Shown piece after piece: positions 50,590-62,574 of a stretch of 64,000 nucleotides of DNA; position 1 is the first letter of the stretch; the number at the start of each line of letters is the position of its first letter. The stretch covers positions 15,184,001 through 15,248,000 of the forward strand of contig CATNEN010000038.1 in the NCBI GenBank assembly GCA_950097015.1. Direction: 5' to 3'. A program made the translations under genes and the position numbers. Source of the stretch: Macrostomum hystrix. Taxonomy: Eukaryota; Platyhelminthes; Macrostomidae. The notes beneath the pieces were generated by a model, which was not told the DNA's origin, ran no database searches, and saw only the letters and a program-made list of their open reading frames with translations.

Positions 50590-53545
50590 CTATTACCTGA
50601 TTCTACAGGGCTATTATCTGATTCTTCAGGGTTATTACCTGATTCTTCAGGGCTATTACCTGATTCTTCAGGGCTATTACCTGATTCTACAGGGCTATTA
50701 CTTGATTCTTCAGGGCTATTACCTGATTCTTCAGGGCTATTACCTGATTCTACAGGGCTATTACCTGATTCTACAGGGCTATTACCTGATTCTACAGGGC
50801 TATTACCTGATTCTTCAGGGTTATTACCTGATTCTTCATGGCTATTACCTGATTCTTTATGGCTATTACCTGATTCTTCAGGGCTATTACCTGATTCTTC
50901 AGGGCTATTACCTGATTCTACAGGGCTATTACCTGACTCTTCATGGCCATTACCTGATTCTTCAGGGCTATTACCTGATTCTTCATGGCTATTACCTGAT
51001 TCTTCAGGGCTATTACCTGATTCTACAGGGCTATTACCTGATTTTTCATGGCTATTACCTGATTCTTCAGGGCTATTACCTGATTCTTCAGGGCTATTAC
51101 CTGATTCTTCTGGGCTATTACCTGATTCTTCAGGGCTATTACCTGATTTTTCAGAGCTATTACCTGATTCTTCAGGGGCTATTACCTGATTCTTCAGGGC
51201 TATTACCTGATTCTTCAGGGATATTACCTGATTCTTCAGGGATATTACCTGATTCTTCAGGGCTATTACCTGATTCTTCAGGGCTATTACCTAATTCTAC
51301 AGGGCTATTACCTGATTCTTCAGGGATATTACCTGATTCTTCAGGGATAATACCTGATTCTTCTGGGCTATTACCTGATTCTTCAGGGCTATTACCAGAT
51401 TTTTCAGGGATATTACCTGATTCTTCAGGGCTATTACCTAATTCTACAGGGCTATTACCTGATTCTTCAGGGATATTACCTGATTCTTCAGGGATAATAC
51501 CTGATTCTTCTGGGCTATTACCTGATTCTTCAGGGCTATTACCAGATTTTTCAGGGATATTACCTGATTCTTCTGGGCTATTACCTGATTCTTCAGGGGC
51601 TATTACCTGATTCTTCAGGGCTATTACCTGATTCTTCAGGGGCTATTACCTGATTCTTCAGGGCTATTACCTGATTCTTCAGGGATATTACCTGATTCTG
51701 CAGGGCTATTATCTGATTCTTAAGGGCTATTACCTGATTCTACAGGGCTATTACCTGATTCTTCAGGGCTATTACCTGATTCTACAGGGCTTTTACCTGA
51801 TTCTTCAGGGGATATTACTTGTTTTTTCAGGGGCTATTACTTAATTCTACAGGGATATTACCTGATTCTTCAGGGATATTACCTGATTCTTCAGGGCTAT
51901 TACCTGATTCTTCAGGGCTATTATCTGATTCTTAAGGGATATTACCTGATTCTTAAGGGCTATTACCTGATTCTACAGGGCTATTACCTGATTTTTCAGG
52001 GCTATTACCTGATTCTTCAGGGATATTACCTGATTCTTCAGGGCTATTACCTGATTCTTCAGGGCTATTACCTAATTCTACAGGGCTATTACCTGATTCT
52101 TCAGGGATATTACCTGATTCTTCAGGGATAATACCTGATTCTTCTGGGCTATTACCTGATTCTTCAGGGCTATTACCTGATTTTTCAGGGATATTACCTG
52201 ATTCTTCTGGGCTATTACCTGATTCTTCAGGGGCTATTACCTGATTCTTCAGGGCTATTACCTGATTCTTCAGGGGCTATTACCTGATTCTTCAGGGCTA
52301 TTACCTGATTCTTCAGGGATATTACCTGATTCTTCAGGGCTATTACCTGATTTTTCAGAGCTATTACCTGATTCTTCAGGGGCTATTACCTGATTCTTCA
52401 GGGCTATTACCTGATTCTTCAGGGCTATTACCTGATTCTTCAGGGCTATTACCTGATTTTTCAGAGCTATTACCTGATTCTTCAGGGGCTATTACCTGAT
52501 TCTTCAGGGCTATTACCTGATTCTTCAGGGCTATTACCTGATTCTTCTGGGCTATTACCTGATTTTTCAGAGCTATTACCTGATTCTTCAGGGGCTATTA
52601 CCTGATTCTTCAGGGCTATTACCTGATTTTTCAGAGCTATTACCTGATTCTTCAGGGGCTATTACCTGATTCTTCAGGGCTATTACCTGATTCTTCAGGG
52701 CTATTACCTGATTCTTCTGGGCTATTACCTGATTCTTCAGGGCTATTACCTGATTTTTCAGAGCTATTACCTGATTCTTCAGGGCTATTACTTGTTTCTA
52801 CAGGGGCTATTACTTGATTCTACAGGGATATTATCTGATTCTTCAGGGCTATTATCTGATTCTTCAGGGCTATTGTCTGATTCTTCAGGGCTATTACCTG
52901 ATTCTTCAGGGATATTACCTGATTCTTCAGGGCTATTACTTGTTTCTACAGGGGCTATTACTTGATTCTACAGGGATATTATCTGATTCTTCAGGGCTAT
53001 TATCTGATTCTTCAGGGCTATTGTCTGATTCTTCAGGGCTATTACCTGATTCTTCAGGGATATTACCTGATTCTTCAGGGCTATTACCTGATTCTTCAGG
53101 GCTATTACCTGATTCTTCTGGGCTATTACCTGATTCTTCAGGGCTATTACCTGATTTTTCAGAGCTATTACCTGATTCTTCAGGGCTATTACTTGTTTCT
53201 ACAGGGTCTATTACTTGATTCTACAGGGATATTATCTGATTCTTCAGGGCTATTATCTGATTCTTCAGGGCTATTGTCTGATTCTTCAGGGCTATTACCT
53301 GATTCTTCAGGGATATTACCTGATTCTTCAGGGCTATTACTTGTTTCTACAGGGGCTATTACTTGATTCTACAGGGATATTATCTGATTCTTCAGGGCTA
53401 TTATCTGATTCTTCAGGGCTATTGTCTGATTCTTCAGGGCTATTACCTGATTCTTCAGGGATATTACCTGATTCTTCAGGGATATTACCTGATTCTTCAG
53501 GGATATTACCTGATTCTTCAGGGCTAATATCTAATTATTCATAAC
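50590..53545. repeat. 21-bp minisatellite, about 140 copies
   Basis: The unit GGGCTATTACCTGATTCTTC plus A is the longest array of the window (nearly 3 kb). Blocks with the same variants (TTTTTCAGAG, TTGTTTCTACAGGGGC, TTGTCTGATTC) recur, for example at about 52790, 52940, 53200 and 53350, a higher-order repeat of about 150-250 bp. It starts about 85 bp after the UBTD stop codon. Confidence 0.98.
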
Positions 53546-54324
53546 TATTATAAGCTTCTTAAGAGCTTTTCTTAAGATAGCTCGGAATCAGACTCTTCGG
53601 AGCTATCTTCTGGTTGTTGTGGGCTATAATCTGATATTCAGGGCTATCTGGTGGCCTCTCAAACAAAGAATGTTATATTATATTTTTTCCTGTTTCCGCA
53701 AATGCCTAAAACATTTTGTCCTAGAGAAATGGTTTTCCTTTTTCAAAAAATGCCCAGATTTCCGGACAAGCAGCCGTTAAATAGGACAGAAAGCTTTGTG
53801 ACGAAACTGTATGCACTTTTGTCGAGGAAACGACACATTTTGGTCATTCGAACCTACATATCATTGCAGATCGACGCGTGTTGCTACTCCTATGGCTTCA
53901 CAACAGCTTGACCCTTGAAATGATTTGTGCATGCCACAGTTTCCCCATCGATGTTGTCACAGTGACCGACTGTATATTGTGGATTTAATTGATTTCTCTG
54001 ATTAATTAAATCCTGAATTACTTACTGCCCAAATCCGGTTTCATTCCAGTCAGCTTTTTGTTACCTACTAAAAGACAGAACAAAATAATAGTTTTTTATC
54101 GATGGTCAAACAATCTCGCATATTTATCGAATTCATTTCGAAATTTACTGATGCTAATCAAGCCCAATTCGTCCATTCTTGTGTTTTTTCTCTAGAATAA
54201 CGTTCATGCTAAATTGTCTTGCTCTTCAGTGCTTTCTTGTCTTTCTCATGTGCTTAATTACCTTATTAAAAATACTATTGTTAGCAGCCGTTTCATTTGC
54301 TCGTGCGACATAGCTTATTTATCG
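53546..54324. other. intergenic sequence between two arrays
   Basis: The start is a decayed edge of the 21-bp array (GGGCTATAATCTG at about 53620). The rest has short frames only. Confidence 0.4.
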
Positions 54325-55462
54325 GTCATTCTATTGGCTAATCGTGAAGCCATTCTATTGGCTAATCGTGAAGCCATTCTATTGGCTAATCACGAAGTCA
54401 TTCTATTGGCTAATCGTGAAACCATTCTATTGGCTAATCACGAAGTCATTCTATTGGCTAATCAAGAAGTCATTCTATTGGCTAATCAAGAAGTCATTCT
54501 ATTGGCTAATCACGAAGTCATTCTATTGGCTAATCACGAAGTCATTCTATTGGCTAATCAAGAAGTCATTCTATTGGCTAATCAAGAAGTCATTCTATTG
54601 GCTAATCGTGAAGCCATTCTATTGGCTAATCACGAAGTCATTCTATTGGCTAATCACGAAGTCATTCTATTGGCTAATCAAGAAGTCATTCTATTGGCTA
54701 AACGCGATGTCATTCTATTTGGCTAATCACGAAGTCATTCTATTGGCTAATCACGAAGTCATTCTATTGGCTAATCAAAAAGTCATTCTTTTGGCTATCG
54801 TGAAGTCATTCTATTGGCTAATCGAGAAGCCATTCTTTGGCTAAACGCGAAGTCATTCTATTGGCTAATCAAGAAGTCATTCTATTGGCTAAACGCGATG
54901 TCATTCTATTGGCTAATCAAGAAGTCATTCTATTGGCTAAACGCGATGTCATTCTATTTGGCTAATCACGAAGTCATTCTATTGGCTAAACGCGATGTCA
55001 TTCTATTGGCCAATCTTGAAGTCATTCTATTGGCTAATCAAGAAGTCATTCTATTGGCCAATCTTGAAGCCATTCTATTGGCTAATCGTGCAGCCATTCT
55101 ATTGGCTAATCGTGAAGCCATTCTATTGGCTAATCGTGAAGCCATTCTATTGGCTAATCGTGAAGCCATTCTATTGGCTAATCGTGAAGCCATTCTATTG
55201 GCTAATCGTGAAGCCATTCTCTTGGCTAATCGTGAAGCCATTCTATTAGCTAATCGTGAAGCCATTCTATTGGCTAATCACGAAGTCATTCTATTGGCTA
55301 AACGCGAAGTCATTCTATTGGCTAATCAAGAAGTCATTCTATTGGCTAAACGCGATGTCATTCTATTTGGCTAATCACGAAGTCATTCTATTGGCTAATC
55401 AAGAAGTCATTCTATTGGCTAATTAAGAATTCCTTCTATTGGCCAATCTTGAAGCCATTCTA
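54325..55462. repeat. 24-bp minisatellite, about 47 copies
   Basis: The unit ATTCTATTGGCTAATCGTGA plus AGCC has variants CACGAAGTC, CAAGAAGTC and AACGCGATGTC. Occasional single-base gains (CTATTTGGC) shift the frame. Each unit holds ATTGG, an inverted CCAAT box. Confidence 0.98.
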
Positions 55463-55816
55463 ATTATGTATCAGTATATGGCAAGAGCTTTACGAGAATT
55501 TTTTGTTGCAATTTAAATATTTTGTGTCTACCAATCAAGGGTAGCGCTTACTTTAGTGCTACTGTCGAAAAAAGACATATTTGAGTAACTTGTTTTGTCC
55601 TTCTCCAAACTGTGTATGAATTAATTTTTCTATCAACTGAAATTCGTTTTGTTTATAATTTTGATCCAAATATCAACTGTGACTGTATTGAAATATCTTA
55701 ATCCATGCTTTTTGCTTTGTGTTTTGCTATTATTCAATTGAGAACGCTTATGATATTTTGCAATGCTTAAAATTCTTAACAGTAGAAAGCACACTATTTC
55801 CCACTGGGAAATGACC
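55463..55816. other. AT-rich intergenic stretch
   Basis: No gene, RNA or tandem repeat seen. Confidence 0.45.
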
Positions 55817-55985
55817 GCGGGGATATTGCAAATACCCACTGCCTACTTCACGATAGGTTACCAAACTGAAATGACCGGTTTTTTGGAAATTCTACCATGT
55901 AGATCATTGTGCCTTTATTGTGCCAGAATAACAGTTTAGGAGATGCAGAAAAAAAAGTGAAATGTGGGTATTTGAAAACCCCTTA
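55817..55985 (+). mobile_element. short MITE-like element, second copy
   Basis: GGGGATATTGCAAATACCCA followed by CTGCCTACTTCACGATAGG opens the element. The far end, GTGGGTATTTGAAAACCCCT at about 55964, is its imperfect inverse. The opening matches the complement of the end near 9308-9340 almost base for base. Confidence 0.55.
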
Positions 55986-56559
55986 TGGTATTTGTACTGT
56001 AAAACATTTTTTGCAAACAAGGAAAGACCTTGAAGATTAAAGAAACAAGGCAAATTATTCTGACATATTCACCATGGAAGACAGCATCTCACTGCTTTTA
56101 TATATACTCGTATCTATCTGGCTAGTCATTCGTTCGCGCACTGATTTTGCCACTATGAACAAGTAATATGGCTCCATAGTCCTATTAAACTGCTTCGGTT
56201 TTTACTGCACCCTGATGTTGTCTGCAAGTACCTACACTGTCACTTACTTTCTGACTCTCTCTCTCTTTGTCTTACCTATTCCCTAGTATCCTACGTTCCT
56301 ACAATACATTTTCTTTCCTGTTATTCCCCCTTTCCCAATATTACCCTCTCTTATTATTATCCCATCTATTTCCTATTTCCCATTATCCCATGGCACTCAA
56401 TTGTTGATTTGTTAGTATTTTCCTTTTCCCGTAGTCTAGTATTTTACTTATTTGTTTAGTTTTGCTGACACCGCCAATATAACGAAGTGGATTACTCAGT
56501 TCTAGCCTTTGCTAACTTTATAGCTCGTTATGTTGTGTGCGTTCTTCACTACCCGCTAA
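55986..56559. other. pyrimidine-rich intergenic stretch
   Basis: A T/C-rich region (TCTCTCTCTCTTTG, TTTCCCATTATCCC near 56250-56390). No gene recognised. Confidence 0.4.
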
Positions 56560-56990
56560 AAATAGGGATTTTTTTGGGTGATTCCAGTTGGAATCTGCGG
56601 TGTTTCCAGAAAAAGAAACAGCCGAACGCGGGAAACATACCAATCGGATGATTCCATACTTAGAATCTACCCAACTGGGCGTTTTCTCGGTGCTTCTTGG
56701 TGGCGAAATGGAATCACCCAAATAATCCTCCAGTTCGGAAGATTCCATGCTCAGAAACCGCCGAGGAATCGCCCGTAAATAATTCTCTGGTTGTCCCATG
56801 GGCCACTGGTTCGGGTGATTCTTCGGCGGTTTCCGCACAATTTACGGTTACATCGGCTGCATCGGTTACATCGGTGGTTTCTTTTAATCTTGCGAGATAG
56901 GGGGAATTTTGGTAGATTCCACTCCTATTTTGCTCAAAAAACCCGCCGAAGAAGCAGCCGAATTTTTTACAGGGAATCTCTGACTTATTT
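56560..56990. repeat. palindrome-rich island of unknown nature
   Basis: TTGGGTGATTCCA at about 56573 is perfectly inverted as TGGAATCACCCAA at about 56710. Within it, GATTCCAGTTGGAATC is a hairpin. GATTCC/GGAATC and GGCGGTTTCCG/CCCGCCGAAGAAG motifs recur on both strands. It is more GC-rich than its flanks. It could be a degenerate foldback transposon; no coding function is supported. Confidence 0.4.
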
Positions 56991-58035
56991 GAATAGTTAT
57001 TAGATCTCGGATTCAGTAAAGCCAGGTTTATGATTGACGCAATAATGATTGACGCTTTTGTATAACTCAATGCTATGATGCTTTGTAATCTAGTGTTTAG
57101 TTATTCCGTATCGTGTTTTTTATTGTCTCTTAAAGTGCTTGTTATTATATTATATTTTCTAACGACATACTATTGCATTATTATCTATTTATTTATTATA
57201 TATTTGCTTAAGGAGCGTTTTAAGGCAGTTGATATTCGGTTTTTTACTATTATTAAAGGCAATAAACTCGAGACTATTGAATAGGATGTGGTTATTCTTT
57301 TCTGATTATTGAATAAGGATCTACGCATTGGAATTTTATTTTTTAAAGCTTTCTTAGATCAAAGGTAGCGATATTGTATTAGTAATCTCTTATTGTTTTG
57401 TGTTCTAACATTATTAAAACTGTTGGCTCTAACCCGGATGAATATAATGTCGCACCACTACTTTAATTAGCTGAGACGTGTAACTTTAATTTATTTACTT
57501 TTGTCTATCAAATGGAACAAAGATGTGAAATAGAAAGAGACAACATTCGCCCGTATTCTCATGTTCGGGCCGTTTTGATCATTTTGAGTTTATGAGAAAA
57601 AAGCACATAATTTGCAATCTGAGCAATGTGCTGTTCAGCAATGTACTGTTAAATTTTTGTTTTTTTGATATGCAAATCACATAAACTATTTGATTGTCTT
57701 TGTCGAACGAAGACCCTCTATCGCCAACTGTACGAGATTATATTACTTAGTGATTTTTGCTGTCGAGAATTAAAACTTGTTTAACATTTATGCGACATAA
57801 AAGACAGCTAAAGAGATGCTTTCCCCAAAAACGAAACCTACAGTTTTTATTCGGTGAGTAGTGCAAAAAGTCTTTTTACAAATAAACGAGACATTTAATG
57901 CATTATTAATATCAGTGCATGTGTGTTTCAGTGTATAACGTTTTATGCAATGCTTGCACAAAATGCTTGTTGGAGTTCTGTCCTTTATTTTCACCTACTC
58001 GTAGGTTGTAATTTACCTAGACTTGGTTAGCAGCT
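56991..58035. other. AT-rich sequence upstream of the HSD17B12-like exons
   Basis: Should contain the missing first exon and promoter of the HSD17B12-like gene, but no convincing start exon was found. Confidence 0.4.
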
Positions 58036-58420
58036 CCTTTTATCAATAAGTTTGGGCTGGGCGGCTCGTTTGATCTTGAGACTTTGGGTGGCGGCGCTTT
58101 TGATCAGTAGGTTTGGGGTTTGCGGCGTTTTTTATCTGGAGACTTGGGTGGCGGCGCTTTTGATCTGTGGGTTTGGGGTTGCGGCGTTTTCGATCTGGAG
58201 ACTTTAGGTGGCGGCGCTTTTGATCAGTAGGTTTGGGGTTGCGGCGTTTTTGATCTGGGGACTTAGTTTAGCGGCGCCTTTGATCTAGAAGTTTGAGGTT
58301 GCGTCTTTTTTGATCGGGAGACTTAGTTTGGCGGCGCTTTTTATCAGTAGGTTAGGGGTCGCGGCACGTTTGATATAGAGGCTTGGGGTGGCGGCTCTTT
58401 TGATCTGGAGGCTTAAGGTC
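58036..58420. repeat. degenerate 30-31-bp minisatellite, about 12 copies
   Basis: Units resemble GGTGGCGGCGCTTTTGATCA followed by GTAGGTTTGG and alternate with GGTTGCGGCGTTTTTGATCT, giving a dimeric pattern of about 60 bp. It ends 55 bp before the acceptor at 58474-58475. Confidence 0.92.
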
Positions 58421-58475
58421 AATTGAAAGTATTTAAGAGTATATATGCTTACTAAGATGCTACTTTAAAATTCAG

Positions 58476-60417
58476 TGGCCACTATCGGACATTCCACTCC
58501 GCATTTGGCTGTCTGCTGCAGCGCTGCTAGCCTGCGCGCGTATTTTTCTTCTATTTCTACTGCCAGTAGTGCAGGCGGCACATCGTTATCGGATTTTTTC
58601 TGTCGGCTTAAAACCGGGCAGTGCAGGCGCCGCCAAAGCGGCAGTGCGGCTCCGCAGGTGGCTGGCCAATCGGAACCCGTATGGCGACGGCTGGGCGCTG
58701 GTGACTGGCGCGACTGACGGCATCGGCCGGGCACTGGCGTGGCAGCTGGCTGGACTGGGCCTCAATGTAGCGCTACTGAGTCGCAGTGAGCAGCGTCTCG
58801 AGGCGACGGCGAATGAGCTGCGGGCTGAGTATCCTGATGTGAAGGTGGGACTCGATTGAGAAAAAGTGCAGCTATTTTAAGGCGCTTGCAAATGGGGGTC
58901 GGTGGCAGAGCGGTTAACGCGTTTGCCTCTCGCACCAAGGTTCCTAAGTTCGATTCCACGGTGAGGCCACATTCATTTGGGGCGCAGCCGCGGAGAGAAG
59001 GCTTGGGGTCTTGTGCAATTTACGCCCTTAAGGGCCAACCTCCAAGGCACAGTGAAGTGTACACTGCCTGACGATGAGAAAGTCAGGGCAGATGTACACA
59101 CTGTGAGCGTTTGCTTGCGTACGGTATCTGTGTGCGTGTGTGCTCAGGAGTCAGCGGAACGGGCAGAATTGCCTCCTGGCTGGCTGCGGGTCTAGTGTCA
59201 CTAAGTGACGTGCCATTGCCCGCTGCCCTCCTGCAATTAAAACAAATAAAAAATGGCATTTTTAAGGCTGTTGTTAAGTCCAAGGACCGAGGTTTTCGCC
59301 AGACATACACAAAGTTCTTTTTAAGATCGATTTTACTGCTGGGGGTACTAAAACAATGCGGAATTAAGCTCAGAGCCTCAAATTGCTTGCCTGAGATTCG
59401 AACTCCAGACCTCTAGGCTCTATTGACTGACCAAAAATCATTCATCGACCTAGTGGTAAGAGCGTCGGACTCACGAACGTCGGGGGTTCGATTCCCGACA
59501 CTACTGGGACACTTTGTGTCTTTTAGCAAGGCACTTAAATCTGCATTGCTTCAGTTCAACCAGCTGTAAAATGGGTACCAGCAACTGCTGGGGTCGTGAG
59601 GGTGGGTGTGGCGTCCACTGCACCCAGTCCATGGACTGAACAGCCGTACACAACCTTCAGTTGGGTCACACAATAGCTGCGACTTTACTATGTGCTGCCC
59701 TATTGAAGCAGGTGTAATAATAATTTATTTATACTTTAATTAATTATTACTAAATTATGCATCCTCCCTCCTCAGATCATCTGCCTTGTCGCCGATCTTT
59801 CTAGCCCGGCAACCGCCTGGCAACGCCGGGTGTACGCTCAGCTAGCCTCCGTCTGTCCCACCGGCCGTCTCCTAGTTCTGGTGCAGAACGCCGGCATCGC
59901 CCAGCCCTGTCCCGGCCCATTCCTAGACCTCCAACCGGACCTCATTGTCGACCTGATCCGCTGCAACATTCTGGCCTGCGCCAAACTCACAGAACTCTTA
60001 GCGACACAAATCGGTCCGCCTGCTCTTCTCCTTCTGATTGGCTCCGGCACCGCACGCGAGCATCGCTCGCCCGCGGTGTCGCTCTACAGCTCCAGTAAGC
60101 ACTTTGTGGACCTATTCGCTCGGCATTGCTCAGCTGTGTCCCTGGCCGCTAGCTCCGTGTCCGTCATTCCATTCTTTGTGGCCACCAAGATGACCGGCAT
60201 GAAGCCTGGCTGGCTGGCCCTTTCGCCCATAGACTATGCTGTCAGTTTGCTGATTGGCCTGAAGCCGGAACTGCGTCAGGACCGTCTCTGCGGCCATTTT
60301 CTGCATGAACTCCAAGCTGCCGCGCTGCAATGCTTTGTGCCGCAATGGCTTTACAGCCGGGTCATGCTGGCCTGCGCTGGTGCGTTTGATCGACAGGTTC
60401 GAGTTGCTGAGGATTAA
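58476..60417 (+). CDS. short-chain dehydrogenase of the HSD17B12/HSD17B3 (3-ketoacyl-CoA reductase) type, first exon missing
   Basis: Exons 58476-58844 and 59776-60417 join in phase 0 and give 336 residues to the stop; no in-frame ATG precedes the domain, so a start exon is missing. An N-terminal hydrophobic segment (IWLSAAALLACARIFLLFLL, residues 10-29) fits the ER anchor of this family. The cofactor motif is NPYGDGWALVTGATDGIG (67-84). NAG is at 161-163, and the catalytic set Asn187, Ser213, Tyr227 and Lys231 (YSSSK) is complete. SVIPFFVATKMTG and the C-terminal FVPQWLYSRVML parallel HSD17B12. HSD17B12 reduces 3-ketoacyl-CoA in very-long-chain fatty acid elongation in the ER; 17-beta steroid activity is the alternative for the family. 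HSDL1 relatives usually lose the Tyr, which is kept here. Confidence 0.87.
58895..59250 (+). mobile_element. family-A SINE, full-length, in HSD17B12-like intron
   Basis: A well-preserved copy: GGTCGGTGGCAGAGCGGTTA, CCTAAGTTCGATTCCACGG (B box), the complete body and a short A-rich tail (TTAAAACAAATAAAAAATGG). It is in the sense orientation to the gene. Confidence 0.93.
59440..59735 (+). mobile_element. family-B SINE in HSD17B12-like intron
   Basis: The head CGACCTAGTGGTAAGAGCGT and B box GGGGTTCGATTCCCGACA are followed by the body with TTGTGTCTTTTAGCAAGGCA, GTGAGGGTGGGTGTGGCGTC and CCCAGTCCATGGACTGAACA, ending in TAATAATAAT. It sits 40 bp upstream of the acceptor at 59774-59775. Confidence 0.9.
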
Positions 60418-60454
60418 AACAAATTTTATCGACTTTTCATCGACCCAAGCTATA

Positions 60455-61510
60455 GGGCTCAACTACGGACGGAAGTTATCACTCATGGACTCAAATTATC
60501 AACTACAGACTCAACTTATCAACTATGGACTCAAATTATCAACTACAGGCTCAACTTATCAACTATGGACTCAACTTATCAACTACAGGCTCAACTTATC
60601 AACTATGGACTCAACTTATCAACTTCAGGCTCACCTTATCAACTACAGGCTCAACTTATCAACTACAGGCTCAAATTATCAACTACAGACTCAACTTATC
60701 AACTACAGGCTCAACTTATCAACTATGGACTCAACTTATCAACTACAGGCTCACCTTATCAACTACAGGCTCAACTTATCAACTATGGACTCAGCTTATC
60801 AACTATGGACTCACCTTATCAACTACAGGCTCAACTTATCAACTATGGACTCAACTTATCAACTACAGGCTCACCTTATCAACTACAGGCTCAACTTATC
60901 AACTATGGACTCAACTTATCAACTATGGACTCACCTTATCAACTACAGGCTCAACTTATCAACTATGGACTCAACTTATCAACTACAGGCTCACCTTATC
61001 AACTACAGGCTCAACTTATCAACTATGGACTCAACTTATCAACTATGGACTCACCTTATCAACTACAGGCTCAACTTATCAACTATGGACTCAACTTATC
61101 AACTACAGGCTCAACTTATCAATCACAGGCTCAACTTATCAACTATGGACTCAACTTATCAACTACAGGCTCAACTTATCAACTACAGGCTCAACTTATC
61201 AACTATGGACTCAACTTATCAACTACAGGCTCACCTTATCAACTACAGGCTCAACTTATCAACTATGGACTCAACTTATCAACTATGGACTCACCTTATC
61301 AACTACAGGCTCAACTTATCAACTATGGACTCAACTTATCAACTACAGGCTCAACTTATCAATCACAGGCTCAACTTATCAACTATGGACTCAACTTATC
61401 AACTACAGGCTCAACTTATCAACTACAGGCTCAACTTATCAACTATGGACTCAACTTATCAACTACAGGCTCAACTTATCAACTATGGACTCACGTTAGA
61501 AACTATTGAC
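60455..61510. repeat. 20-bp minisatellite, about 52 copies
   Basis: Two unit types, TATCAACTACAGGCTCAACT and TATCAACTATGGACTCAACT, with CAACTT/CACCTT variants. The order of types repeats in blocks of about 120 and 240 bp (60841-61080 is nearly repeated at 61201-61320). It begins about 40 bp after the HSD17B12-like stop codon. Confidence 0.98.
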
Positions 61511-61559
61511 TAAAGTTATCTCTTACGGACCTTAACACCTAGGTATTGAAGTTAGCAAA

Positions 61560-61938
61560 TATGGACTTCTAATAGGGGGTCGGTGGCAGAGCGTTTATCG
61601 TGTTTGCCTCTCGCACCACGGTCCTGAAGTTCGATTCCACGGCGAGGCCACATTCATTTGGGGCGCAGCCGCGGAGAGAAGGCTTGAAGGCTTTTCGTGT
61701 AATTTACGCCCTTGAGGGCCAACCTCCAAGGCACAGTGAAGTGCACACTGCCTGACGATGAGAAAGTCATAGCAGATGTACACACCTGTGTGCGTGTGAG
61801 CTCAGGAGCCAGCGGAATGGAGAGAACTACCTTCTTGCTTGCTGCGGGTCTAGTGTCACTAAATGATGTGCCACTGTCCAGCAGCCCGCCCGCAATTAAT
61901 TTATTATTATTATTATTATTATATTATGGACTCGTAAT
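61560..61938 (+). mobile_element. family-A SINE with imperfect target-site duplication
   Basis: The body is about 61574-61922 with a TTA trinucleotide tail. TATGGACTTCTAAT (61560-61573) and TATGGACTCGTAAT (61925-61938) flank it, 12 of 14 identical. A stretch near TGCGTGTGAGCTCAGGAGCC lacks about 30 bp of the GTGTGCCTGCGTACGGTATC region found in other copies. Confidence 0.9.
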
Positions 61939-62574
61939 GTTACCTATTAGAAAGTATTGCACCAAAATAATATCATAGATCATGCTAAACTAATAAACAG
62001 TTTCTTTAGTTTTCTTCAGTACCTTATAGTAATATAAGGTGTTACAAACAATTTATAATTCACATTGTGTTGATAAAAAACTTGATTATTTTCTTTCTGA
62101 TCAATCCAGCATGTGCTGGATGGCCATTGTGGTTAATGTGCAGCCTGGAGGACAGATTTCAAAACGCCATGAGATTTTTACCCACTTGCCTTACTGAGTC
62201 CATGAGTGTACTCTCAGCGGAGTCTGTGCTCAAAGCTAATGCACTGCCTGCACACTGCCCATTGTCAATCGCATCCTGGTTACCTAATTAAATAGCTGAG
62301 CACAGGCTAAAGCCTCTCTTCTCTCTTATTCTATGTTCTTCATCTTTGCAATCTTTTCTTATTTGATACTCCATTTAATCTGGTCTAATTTCTTCCAGTT
62401 CTTATTCAATACTTGGTTCAAAGTTTTCCTTGTAGCGATAAAGACAAGCGCGCGTGTAATAATAGAAGTTTTTACTGTCGCTGATCTACTTTGGTAAGTA
62501 ATTGGGATTACTTCAGGAACTTCCATGCGGTCTTAAGTTCGAATCTACGACGAGAGGACATATCTATTTAGGGG
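61939..62574. other. intergenic stretch, nothing recognised
   Basis: AT-rich sequence with short frames; no gene supported. Confidence 0.4.

Noticed and set aside
50413-53544. Long DSSGLLP / ILQGYYL repeat frames
   Set aside because: Artefact of the 21-bp array (a multiple of 3 without stops).
60305-61513. 402-codon repeat frame overlapping the HSD17B12-like 3' end
   Set aside because: Out of frame with the reductase and carried by the 20-bp array.
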